From the NCBI GenBank assembly GCA_965279655.1, contig OZ257255.1, positions 2,046,001-2,110,000 of the forward strand: a DNA stretch of 64,000 bases. The letters run 5' to 3'. The notes under the pieces are model-generated. The model saw nothing but the letters and a program-made list of their open reading frames with translations, had not been told where the DNA came from and did not search any database. Position 1 is the first letter of the stretch; every line of letters begins with the position of its first letter. Shown here piece by piece: positions 8,647 to 16,851 of this stretch. A program made the position numbers and the translations under genes. This stretch comes from SCTM01 sp965279655. Its GTDB lineage: Bacteria; Pseudomonadota; Alphaproteobacteria; Rhodospirillales; Rhodospirillaceae.

Positions 8647-9648
8647 TCACTTCAAACTTGCTTCGATCGTCGCGCGCAGTTCCGCGGCGTTGTAGAGATA
8701 GTTGACCTCGAGCGGCCGGGAGAACGGCACGGGCGTCCGTTTTGCACCAACGCGCTGCACGGGAGACTTAAGGCTCTTGAAGAGTTCTTCGTGTATCCGG
8801 GAAGAAATCTCCGCACCGACGCCAAACTCGCGGACCGCCTCATGGAGCGTCACCGCCCGACCCGTTTTCTTTACCGATTCAAATACGGTCGCCTCATCAA
8901 ACGGCGCAATGGTGCGAAGGTCGATGACTTCAACCGACACGCCATCCTTCTCCAGGCTCGCAGCGGCTTCGAGTGCATCTGTCACGGACCGTCCGTACGC
9001 GATCACCGTCACATCAGTGCCGGCGCGTACGACTCTTGCTTTGCCAAGCGGCACGCGATACCCCGGCGGCGGTGCCGGACCATTGGACGCAACCGTCATG
9101 ATGTGCTGGACAAAGATGCATGGATCCTCGTCTTCGATGCAGGACAATAGCAGCCCTTTGGCATCTGCCGGATTTGACGGCATGACGATCTTCAGTCCGG
9201 GAACGTGGGCGAACCAAGCCTCATAGAAATCGGAGTGCTGCCCGCCATTTCCACGTCCCGTCCCACCGACGGTCATGATCGTCATGGGAACACCGGTCTG
9301 GCCGCCGGACATGTACCGGATTTTTGCGGCGTGACTTACGATCTGGTCCATCGCCACGCAGACGAAGTCCATCAGCATGATCTCAGCCACCGGACGCATG
9401 CCGCCAATCGCGGCGCCAATGGCCGCGCCGACAATGGCTTGCTCAGCGATTGGCGTGGAAAACAGGCGGTGGTCTCCGTATTTCCGCCCCAAGCCGTTCG
9501 TCAGCTTAAAGACGCCGCCGCCCTGCTCCTCTCCAACGTCCTCGCCAAATACGATGACGTTGGAATCGGCGGCCATCGCCTCATCCAGGGCCATCGTCAC
9601 GCCCTGCCTAAAGTTGATCGTGTTTGTGGGTGCTGCCGGCGTACTCAT
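8647..9648 (-). CDS. 2-oxoacid/acetoin dehydrogenase E1 component, beta subunit
   Basis: 333 residues with the transketolase-like pyrimidine-binding domain and C-terminal transketolase domain of PdhB/AcoB/BkdA2-type subunits (VFGEDVGEEQGGGVFKLTNG; RLFSTPIAEQAIVGAAIGAA; VPMTIMTVGG). With the alpha subunit it forms the thiamine-diphosphate enzyme that decarboxylates a 2-oxoacid or cleaves a diketone and hands the acyl group to a lipoyl carrier. Its ATG overlaps the end of the alpha gene by 4 bases (ATGA), and the free lipoyl carrier follows closely. The substrate is probably an intermediate of the surrounding pathway rather than pyruvate, because no E2/E3 genes are present. Confidence 0.9.
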   Translation of the reverse strand: MSTPAAPTNTINFRQGVTMALDEAMAADSNVIVFGEDVGEEQGGGVFKLTNGLGRKYGDHRLFSTPIAEQAIVGAAIGAAIGGMRPVAEIMLMDFVCVAMDQIVSHAAKIRYMSGGQTGVPMTIMTVGGTGRGNGGQHSDFYEAWFAHVPGLKIVMPSNPADAKGLLLSCIEDEDPCIFVQHIMTVASNGPAPPPGYRVPLGKARVVRAGTDVTVIAYGRSVTDALEAAASLEKDGVSVEVIDLRTIAPFDEATVFESVKKTGRAVTLHEAVREFGVGAEISSRIHEELFKSLKSPVQRVGAKRTPVPFSRPLEVNYLYNAAELRATIEASLK

Positions 9649-10649
9649 TGGCGGACCTCCGCTTTCGGCGAGCTGGAAAAGATGTCCGTGAAGCCCTCGG
9701 CAAGCGGCGGAAAGGGACTGTCCAACGCAAACTTCACAGCGTCCTCAACTTCCGCTGAAACCTCGGCCTCAATTGCGTTTACTGCGGTCTCTTCGCCGAT
9801 CTCCAGGAGGCGGCGGCGGAGAAGGGGGACGGGGTCCTTCTCTAGATATTCTTTGTATTCCGCCTTTGGGATGTACTCCCCGGGATCCCCAAAAAAGTGC
9901 CCCATGAACCGGAACGTCATGGCCTCGATCAGGGTGGGACCACCGCCGCTGCGGGCACGCTCCATCGCGTCGCGTGACGCGTTATACATGGCGATGGGAT
10001 CGTTTCCGTCCACGTGGATTCCGGGAATTCCGTAAGATCCCGCACGCTCCGCGATCGTCGGCACAGAGGTGCCGTATTCGTACTTGGTTTTCTCCGCATA
10101 CCGGTTGTTCTGGCACACATAGACGACCGGCAGTTTCATCAACGCACCCATGTTGAGCGCTTCATGAAACGCACCGATGTTGGATGCGCCGTCACCGAAG
10201 CAGCAGATAGTGACCTTGCCGTCCTTCTTGTACTGCGACGACAGCGCCAGGCCGTTGGCGATGGGTATTCCGCCGCCGACGATACCCGTGGTCACCATCA
10301 CGCCGGACTTTGGGTGGGTGATGTGCATGGGGCCGCCCTTGCCTTTGCACGTCCCCGTCGCCTTCCCAAGAAACTCCGCCCAGAGGTCCCGCATGGGGAT
10401 GCCCTTCGCGAGCTGGTCATGGATGCCGCGATAGATTGTGACGAGATAATCGTCGGGTTGCGCCGCGGCCATGAGCGCGGATGCGACAACCTCTTGCCCG
10501 CGTGGCGAGTAGTAGGCCATCGCGATCTGGCCGCCGGTCAGCATCGTGCGGAAACGCTCGTCCGCTTTGACGATCCTGGCGACCTTTGCATAGATGTTGA
10601 GCAGCAAACTTCGCTCGGAGTTGGAACTCACTGTTTTTGTGCTTGTCAC
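9645..10649 (-). CDS. 2-oxoacid/acetoin dehydrogenase E1 component, alpha subunit
   Basis: 334 residues. The thiamine-diphosphate motif GDGASN starts at residue 152 and closes with QNN at about 180-182. Upstream is CKGKGGPMHI, typical of acetoin and pyruvate E1 alpha chains, and YRGIHDQLAKG. The start is GTG at 10649, preceded by an AGAGGAA ribosome site. It is the first gene of a minus-strand run of five (alpha, beta, lipoyl carrier, KstD-like flavoprotein, Rieske oxygenase). A gap of about 90 bases separates it from the amidase gene, so a promoter probably lies at 10650-10738. Confidence 0.9.
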   Translation of the reverse strand: MTSTKTVSSNSERSLLLNIYAKVARIVKADERFRTMLTGGQIAMAYYSPRGQEVVASALMAAAQPDDYLVTIYRGIHDQLAKGIPMRDLWAEFLGKATGTCKGKGGPMHITHPKSGVMVTTGIVGGGIPIANGLALSSQYKKDGKVTICCFGDGASNIGAFHEALNMGALMKLPVVYVCQNNRYAEKTKYEYGTSVPTIAERAGSYGIPGIHVDGNDPIAMYNASRDAMERARSGGGPTLIEAMTFRFMGHFFGDPGEYIPKAEYKEYLEKDPVPLLRRRLLEIGEETAVNAIEAEVSAEVEDAVKFALDSPFPPLAEGFTDIFSSSPKAEVRQ

Positions 10650-10738
10650 GCTGGTGTTCCTCTTAGGCGCCTGCTAGCGCAATGAGTGATGACTGGCTTG
10701 TGGGTCCCGTTCCCGCCCGGACGTGGACGCGCGCGTGT

Positions 10739-13045
10739 TCAATGGCGTTGTCTCTGCACCGCGCCGGCGACCGGGCCAAAGTCAGACGGCGGCACACGAT
10801 GGTGTGTTGCAGCTTCGTAGGCTGAGGCGGCTTTGATGACGTCGCTGTCGCTGCCGGGACCGGACCAGAATGAGATGGCCACGGGCATAGGCCGGGGAAG
10901 CTTGGCCGCCACAGTGCCGGTCACAGACACATACCGCTTCTTATCCGCGGACAGCGCGTATCTAGGCGGATAGATGATCGTGCTGTAGCCCGCCGGCAAG
11001 GTGATTTCAGGACCGCCCAAGAGCGCCGTAAAGCTCTGACAGCAGCTTCCCGCACCGCGATCATTCACCTCAGCCTCGATCGGCCCACCCAGCAGATCGG
11101 CCGGCGTCGTTTGCTCAGGATTCACGAAGACGTCGATTTTGTTCTCGTACATCACTTTTAGGATGATCAGCCGGAGCACGGACTGCATCTGCAGATAGCT
11201 CAGTCCGCTCCCAGGGCGCGGGTCCCGGTTGGCAAGGGAGTTGAGCGCGCGCGCCTTTTCCTCCCCTGTCTTAAATTGTGCGTTTTCAATCCACGTCGCC
11301 CAATTCTTCACCCGTGCATCACCCCGCGCGCGCAGGTACTGGTTTGCGGCCAGCAAGGTGGGCGGATTGGCCAAGCCCTTCGTGATGCTCCGCAGATTGA
11401 TCTTCTGTGAGAGCGGGGCTTGGCGCTGCGAGAGGGCGACAACGTACTCAGGCGATCGGACATCCCAGCCGGGTACTGCAAACTCCAACGCGCCGTTCGC
11501 GTCGGTCTTCCAAAAGTATTCCGGCATCGTGCGCGGCAAAATCTCAGAGATCGCGTCGGTGAAGGTATAAGTCATATCCGCAACCGCCGGGTCGCCGTCA
11601 TAGAGCGGGTCTACGGATTCCACCAACGTGGCGCCTAGCTTGTCCCGCAAAATGCGTTTTATCTCGCCATCGATCTGGTCGCTGATCGCAACGTCGTTCA
11701 TGGCGTGCTTCACCATGAACTCGCGTGCGACGCCAATTCTGACGCCGGAGAGCGGTTTGCGGTTCACCTCCGCGTCCGGGACGACGAAGCTTGCGTATGG
11801 CTCCTCCGGGATCAGGCGCTTGGGGATGGCGCTAAAGATGTCTTCTGGCTTGAAGCCTTTCAGGGCATCCAGCGTCAGCGCGGCGTCGCTCACAAACTTG
11901 CAGTGCAAACCCAGGCGGTCCCCGGAATTCCGGTCGGCAATCCCGCCGTCGCCGATCACGCCTTTGGTCGTCAGCAGACTTACGACGTTGTTTCGCGACG
12001 CCGGTCCCTTACACGACGCCACGGTCTGCTCACAAATGCCGCATGTCGCAAGATTAGCTGCGACGGAAACCGCCGAGCCGTTGCTGGTGCCGCGTGAGTC
12101 CCTAGCGGTGTCGTAGGGATTGCAGGCCTGTCCGCTCCAGGGGGCATAGCGCAGGTCGGTCTGGGGAAAGACTGTGGGCGCGGTGTTGGGGCCGGGGCCT
12201 TCGGTAGCCGCCAACGGTACGTTAAATGCCGTTGTGATAGCGTAGATAATGGCACCCTTCTCGCGAAGCAGCGCGACGTCAGGTGAGTCATGTTTGGGCA
12301 CGTCCATTGCAAAATTGACGTCATTGCCGCCAGTGCTCCGCATATCCTTGGTGTCGTACCAGTTCTTGACGGAGAACACCGCGCAGTACATGGGCAGCTT
12401 CTCGAGATCCGGGTCCTTGCCATAGCGCGCATCAAGCGCGGCCGCCTGTTCCAGCGCATCGGGCTGCTGACGGAATGCCTCGCACCCCACCGGCGCATCC
12501 GCCGCCAGCGGCCCGGCGGACGGCGCAAGATCAAAATTACCCTTACAAGTGACGGACCGCTCACCACGGATGTTAACCGTCTCCAGCGCATTCAGCTGGC
12601 CCGCATTCGCAATGCCAGTACGCCAGCCGGCTTGCAGTGCCACTGACGGATCTGACACCGACCGGATCATCTGCCCCAGCTCAAGCGGCGGCCCCTGGTA
12701 TTGGTCCAAATCAGGGAACACCGTGGACGCGGCAACCGTCTTGGTGGGATAAGCAATCGCCTTGCCCGCCCGGATCATGCCCGTGGATGGCGGGACCGGC
12801 TTGCCGGTTTTGGTAAGCAGGGCCGTGCAGACGCCGTTGTAAGCTTTCGCGCGCGCCAGATAGGCCTGGACCACGGCTTTGCAGGACGTCCGGCCGGCGG
12901 TAATGGCGCTTTGGATGCCGGCGATTGACGCTTCTTCGACCTGGAATCCGCCGTCGCTGGCGGCCAGGCAAGATGACGCGCTCACAGCCCAGATGAGGCC
13001 CGCTCCCAGGCAGGCGCGCAGAGATTGACGATGAACGAAAGCCAC
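10739..13045 (-). CDS. Exported amidase-signature family protein
   Basis: 768 residues, longer than the usual 450-550 for amidases. An N-terminal signal peptide (GAGLIWAVSASSCLA, predicted cleavage before ASDGG) sends it to the periplasm. The amidase-signature catalytic set can be aligned: Lys227 in SVKNWYDT, cis-Ser about 321 in RGTSNGS, and nucleophile Ser344 in TVASCKGPAS, followed by NNVVSLLTTKGV. The family hydrolyses amide or ester bonds. Many Cys residues and a long insertion between the N terminus and the catalytic Lys are unusual. It lies upstream of the E1 operon on the same strand and could release a substrate outside the cytoplasm. Function in the pathway is inferred. Confidence 0.82.
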   Translation of the reverse strand: MAFVHRQSLRACLGAGLIWAVSASSCLAASDGGFQVEEASIAGIQSAITAGRTSCKAVVQAYLARAKAYNGVCTALLTKTGKPVPPSTGMIRAGKAIAYPTKTVAASTVFPDLDQYQGPPLELGQMIRSVSDPSVALQAGWRTGIANAGQLNALETVNIRGERSVTCKGNFDLAPSAGPLAADAPVGCEAFRQQPDALEQAAALDARYGKDPDLEKLPMYCAVFSVKNWYDTKDMRSTGGNDVNFAMDVPKHDSPDVALLREKGAIIYAITTAFNVPLAATEGPGPNTAPTVFPQTDLRYAPWSGQACNPYDTARDSRGTSNGSAVSVAANLATCGICEQTVASCKGPASRNNVVSLLTTKGVIGDGGIADRNSGDRLGLHCKFVSDAALTLDALKGFKPEDIFSAIPKRLIPEEPYASFVVPDAEVNRKPLSGVRIGVAREFMVKHAMNDVAISDQIDGEIKRILRDKLGATLVESVDPLYDGDPAVADMTYTFTDAISEILPRTMPEYFWKTDANGALEFAVPGWDVRSPEYVVALSQRQAPLSQKINLRSITKGLANPPTLLAANQYLRARGDARVKNWATWIENAQFKTGEEKARALNSLANRDPRPGSGLSYLQMQSVLRLIILKVMYENKIDVFVNPEQTTPADLLGGPIEAEVNDRGAGSCCQSFTALLGGPEITLPAGYSTIIYPPRYALSADKKRYVSVTGTVAAKLPRPMPVAISFWSGPGSDSDVIKAASAYEAATHHRVPPSDFGPVAGAVQRQRH

Positions 13046-13308
13046 AACTCCACCCCAAAGCTCTGCCGTAGCTGTGCCACATGCTAAGATTAAGTGGTGG
13101 TTGGACCGATCTCTAATACGGATCGGCTATAAGCGCGGCCTGGGGTCCATATGACCCGCCGGTGGTCCGCCCGCGCCACGCGGCGTCCCGCAGCGCACAC
13201 GCAGCGCACACGCAGCGAAAGCGACGGGAACGCCACCTGGGCGGACGTTCTGGAATTTGCAAAGCGCGTGCGCTACACCAAGCGCCAAGTCCACAGCGGG
13301 GTAACGCC

Positions 13309-13686
13309 ATGACAAACGCATATGCCGGTTTGATTCTCGCAGCGCTTCTGGCGGTCGCCGCACCCGCGCGGGCACATCACTCGGAAACGGTCTTCGATCA
13401 CTCCAAGCAGGAAGTCGCGCAAGGCACGGTCAAGGAATTCATCTACGCCAATCCCCACGCGTCGCTCATCGTGGTGGAAACCCGTAACGGCGTGGCGCGG
13501 GAGATGCGGTTGGAGACCGACAGCCCCAGCGGTCTTATGCGCAACGGCGTCAAACGTGACTCCCTCCTGCCCGGCGACAAAGTCACGGTCACCTATCACC
13601 CCAAGCACGGGGACCCAGCCGGCGGCGGGATCGTGCGCATCGTCAAATCCGATGGCACCACTTACGTCTTGGAAATGCCCAAGTAG
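13309..13686 (+). CDS. DUF6152-type exported small protein
   Basis: 125 residues with a signal peptide (AGLILAALLAVAAPARA) and a mature part starting HHSETVFD, followed by a beta-rich domain (VKEFIYANPHASLIV, RLETDSPSGLMRNGVK, GDKVTVTYHPKHGDPAGG). This is the pattern of the DUF6152 family, periplasmic proteins of unknown function. I chose ATG 13309 because it is followed at once by the signal peptide; the frame is open further upstream but that part is Arg/Ala/His-rich and not protein-like. The gene converges on two DUF6644 membrane proteins, a combination I have the impression recurs in alphaproteobacteria but cannot verify here. Confidence 0.7.
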   Translation: MTNAYAGLILAALLAVAAPARAHHSETVFDHSKQEVAQGTVKEFIYANPHASLIVVETRNGVAREMRLETDSPSGLMRNGVKRDSLLPGDKVTVTYHPKHGDPAGGGIVRIVKSDGTTYVLEMPK

Positions 13687-14006
13687 ACGGCGCTATTTCC
13701 TAGCCGGGCGGCGCCAATATGCGGCACGCCCGTGCGGCGGCTGGCATCCCACGCGGCAGGACCGCCGCGGGACTTAGTGGAAAAGACACGAAATCCCACA
13801 AGTTGCGAAAAAGCTTGATGACGGCTAAGCAATCGAAACGATTGGACATGCTGGCGCGGTCCTGCCAGCCCTCATTCGCTAAACTCTGCGAATTGAATTG
13901 CACCGGACGAGAATAGTGCTGTTGCCGCACGACTGGTGAATCAGGGATAACACCCATGTCTGCACCAGTGCAGCACTTTCCAATCGTCGGCGCGCAATCC
14001 GATTTG
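13687..14006. other. Convergent intergenic stretch without recognised gene
   Basis: About 320 bases between the DUF6152 gene and the end of the first DUF6644 gene. Short frames exist on both strands, but none has protein-like composition or a convincing ribosome site. No strong terminator hairpin was found by eye. Confidence 0.5.
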
Positions 14007-14501
14007 TCAGATGATGACGAAACCGACCCAGCGGCCGAATACGATGATGCTGAGCCACAAGCAAAGAGAGACCGCGCCTGCGATCTTCGCACTGATGGGT
14101 GGATGCGTAAGCCGGTCCCATAGGTCGACGCTGCGGTACTGGAATAGGTGGAACACCAGCATATTGAATCCGGCCAGAAATAGGCAGGCAAACTTGAGTT
14201 GAAACGGGACGGCGGCGGCATAGGTGATCGCGCGCGAAATGAACATGAGGCCGCCACTGATGGCGGCGAGAACGAAGAACGTCCAAGTGTAGGGCAACAC
14301 CTCCGCAACCAACCGCCGCACGGCCTTTTCCCGGTTGGGCAGGCCCAGCAGCCGCAGGTCCACGATCATGATCGTGCCCACAACCAGCGAGATGGCCAGC
14401 ACATGCACGCACTCAATGACTGGAAAATAGTAAGCACCCTCGCGAATTTTGACCGCCCACGGGAGTTGCTCGAGCACGAGCCAAATGTCTGAAATGGCCA
14501 C
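14007..14501 (-). CDS. DUF6644-like membrane protein (downstream paralogue)
   Basis: 164 residues with four or five hydrophobic helices, for example HVLAISLVVGTIMIVDLRLLG, YTWTFFVLAAISGGLMFIS and AGAVSLCLWLSIIVFGRWVG. It is clearly paralogous to the next upstream gene: both have an H[VI][LM]AIS.V.G...IVDL block and end in LCLW/LCIW..II.[FC]GRW. I start it at GTG 14501, just after the upstream stop, preceded by AGGAATTATA; a longer frame to 14564 would overlap the upstream gene. The family is uncharacterised. The conserved His, Arg and Trp in helices would fit haem or quinone contact, but that is speculation. Confidence 0.72.
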   Translation of the reverse strand: MAISDIWLVLEQLPWAVKIREGAYYFPVIECVHVLAISLVVGTIMIVDLRLLGLPNREKAVRRLVAEVLPYTWTFFVLAAISGGLMFISRAITYAAAVPFQLKFACLFLAGFNMLVFHLFQYRSVDLWDRLTHPPISAKIAGAVSLCLWLSIIVFGRWVGFVII

Positions 14502-14503
14502 AG

Positions 14504-15001
14504 CTATAATTCCTGATTGTAAGCGATCCACCGGCCGCAAAAGATGATCGCGCCCCAGATACACAGGGAAGCGATGGCGACAAAGCGCGCGAGCGGCTTT
14601 CGGTCCTGCCAGAAGTTGGCATTCTTCTTGACGGGAAGCTGCATCGAGGCGGTCAGCCCCACTGCCATGAGCACTAATCCCATCTTCAGAATAAATGCGG
14701 AGTTTTGGAGAGAACGTCTTGGTTCACCGGTGACCATGATGACGCCGGTTAGCAGAAGGACTAATAGCGCCCACCACAACCATGGGAGACAACGGCGGGT
14801 GACCGCACCCATCCCCTCACCGTCATCAAAGGCGCCGATAAGATGTAGATCGACTATGAGGGCTGACCCGGCCACGACAGATATCGCCATGATGTGCACG
14901 CTCTGAACGGCGGGCACGATCCAAGTTATTTCGCCCATCATCAGCGAGAGAGGCGTGCTCGCGAGCCAGGTCGTGAATGGCATGAGGCATTGCAGCGCCA
15001 T
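14504..15001 (-). CDS. DUF6644-like membrane protein (upstream paralogue)
   Basis: 165 residues, first gene of a tandem pair. Hydrophobic helices include VHIMAISVVAGSALIVDLHLIG, WALLVLLLTGVIMV and FILKMGLVLMAVGLTASM, and the C terminus is FVAIASLCIWGAIIFCGRWIAY. Its layout matches its downstream neighbour, suggesting duplication and perhaps a heterodimer in the inner membrane. The stop is two bases before the neighbour's GTG start. Function unknown. Confidence 0.75.
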   Translation of the reverse strand: MALQCLMPFTTWLASTPLSLMMGEITWIVPAVQSVHIMAISVVAGSALIVDLHLIGAFDDGEGMGAVTRRCLPWLWWALLVLLLTGVIMVTGEPRRSLQNSAFILKMGLVLMAVGLTASMQLPVKKNANFWQDRKPLARFVAIASLCIWGAIIFCGRWIAYNQEL

Positions 15002-15567
15002 AGTGAAGATACCTGAAATGCCTCAGCCGAAAACTACGATCGAGAAACTAACTCGAACGCGCGGCCCACGCCGTTAGTCCCACGTTGTCCCAATGCTGAA
15101 AAATTCAAAAGCTCTTATCCACATTTTGGGAACTAGCCCAAGACGCCAGAGTTCGTACTCATGGCAAAATACCAATTATCTAATAAGTTGGGCCCTACTA
15201 AAAACCGCTTCGCATTATGCTCAAATCTTGCGGATGCGACCTCCCGCGGATTTCACTCACCAGCTCGGCAGCACGCGCCGCGGTACCAGCCGGCATAGCG
15301 CGGTGATATCGCACCCATTCATTGGCGAAGCACACCAACGCGGCTGCTGGTCCTCAAATCCAGTTCTCTGGAGGTGCGCTGTTAGTAGGTGAGGGCGGCT
15401 GAGCGGCGAAGGCGCGGCACAGCGTTCTAAAATTTAGACTCATGTATCAGAGCTCATGTGGTTGAAATTCCGCCTAAATACTCGGCTCAGAGTCGTTTGA
15501 CTTCTGGTTTCTATTTGAGGTTGGACAGGAAGAAAGTGCGTGCTAACTTAATGGTTGCATACGGGCT
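15002..15567. other. Intergenic stretch upstream of the signalling block
   Basis: 566 bases between the divergent DUF6644 pair and the REC-EAL gene. The short frames here (such as 15093-15392) have no protein-like composition. The stretch is more AT-rich than its neighbours towards the right end and must hold the promoters for both directions, but I could not fix a site. Confidence 0.45.
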
Positions 15568-16833
15568 TTGCTTATTAACGTTGGAGCCCCCGCTTTGCCA
15601 CCCGTCGCCTTACCGGAGTCTATTGCAGCAATTACCCAAACCCCTGGCCTGCAATGGCCAAAACGGGTTTTGGTGGTTGACGACCACAGATTCATCCGCG
15701 TAGCGCTTAGGGATATTCTAGCCCGTGCAGGGGTTGAATACGTCTGCGACGCGGATAGTGGTGAAGACGCCATTAGGCAACTTAAGACTGTAGTTCCACA
15801 CTTTGAGTTGATCTTTTGCGACCTACAAATGCCGGGCATCGACGGCATCGAAACCATCCGTGCGATCGCCGACATCAGTGCGGACGCAGCCATCGTGCTC
15901 ATGAGCGGCGAGGACCCCGGAATCCTTCAAGCAGCGGAAGGGCTGGCCCGCGCCCATGGCCTGACCACCCTGGGGCACATCGCCAAACCGATTTCGGCGG
16001 AAGGCGTTCACGGTGTCCTGCACCGCGGCGCAGACTTGCGCATCGCGCCGAAGGTGTCCCATCGGGCCGCGCCGATCACCGACGCCGACCTTCGGGTCGG
16101 CCTTCGCGACGGCCAGTTCGGCGTGTTGTTCCAACCGAAGATCAAAGTGCAGACCGGCGAGCTCTCGGCCGTGGAAGCGCTGGTGCGCTGGCGGCATCCG
16201 CAAGGGGGCATCATCAGTCCCGTGCAGTTCATCTCGGTGGCGGAAGAAACGGACTTCATCGACGACCTCACGTTCTTCGTGTTCGCCCAGGCGCTCGCAG
16301 CCCAAGCCAAATGGCGCGAGGCGGGACGTCACATTTCGGTCGCGGTCAACTTGTCGACGCGTTCCATGAGCCGCCTCGACCTGGCCGACCGGCTTGCGGG
16401 GATCGCCAAGCAAGCGGGGGCGCATCCGGGCTCCGTCGTGTTCGAGATCACCGAAAGCCGCGTGGCCGACAATCTCGGCAGCTTGCTCGATAACTCGGCA
16501 CGGCTGCGCCTGAAGGGCTTTCAGCTTTCGATCGACGATTTCGGCACGGGCTTCTCGACGCTCGAGCAGCTCGGCCGGCTTCCCTTCGGCGAACTCAAAG
16601 TCGACCGCGCCTTCGTGGCCGGCACGCCGGACGATTCAAGAAAACGCGCCATCCTCGAGGCAAGTCTCGCACTGGCGCAGAACCTCGGACTCCGCAGCGT
16701 CTGCGAAGGCGTGGAAACCGAGGCGGAGTGGAACTTGGCGAAAAACCTGGGGGCCGATTACATCCAGGGATACTACGTCGCCAAGCCGATGGGGGCTGAG
16801 GAACTGGTCAGCTGGAGCTTCGAACGCCACTGA
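15568..16833 (+). CDS. Response regulator with EAL (cyclic-di-GMP phosphodiesterase) output
   Basis: 421 residues. An N-terminal receiver domain (VLVVDDHRF with acidic pair Asp38/Asp39; phospho-acceptor Asp85 in FCDLQMPG; Lys in HIAKPI) is joined to an EAL domain. The EAL domain keeps its signature (VEALVRW), the DDFGTG loop, EGVETE and QGYYVAKP, so it is probably an active phosphodiesterase rather than a degenerate sensor. The only available start in frame is TTG 15568, because a stop lies at 15544. It heads the signalling block, with a TonB receptor 18 bases downstream, and probably lowers cyclic-di-GMP when phosphorylated by the hybrid kinase encoded further on. Confidence 0.88.
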   Translation: MLINVGAPALPPVALPESIAAITQTPGLQWPKRVLVVDDHRFIRVALRDILARAGVEYVCDADSGEDAIRQLKTVVPHFELIFCDLQMPGIDGIETIRAIADISADAAIVLMSGEDPGILQAAEGLARAHGLTTLGHIAKPISAEGVHGVLHRGADLRIAPKVSHRAAPITDADLRVGLRDGQFGVLFQPKIKVQTGELSAVEALVRWRHPQGGIISPVQFISVAEETDFIDDLTFFVFAQALAAQAKWREAGRHISVAVNLSTRSMSRLDLADRLAGIAKQAGAHPGSVVFEITESRVADNLGSLLDNSARLRLKGFQLSIDDFGTGFSTLEQLGRLPFGELKVDRAFVAGTPDDSRKRAILEASLALAQNLGLRSVCEGVETEAEWNLAKNLGADYIQGYYVAKPMGAEELVSWSFERH

Positions 16834-16851
16834 CACAGGAAGAAATTTTTG

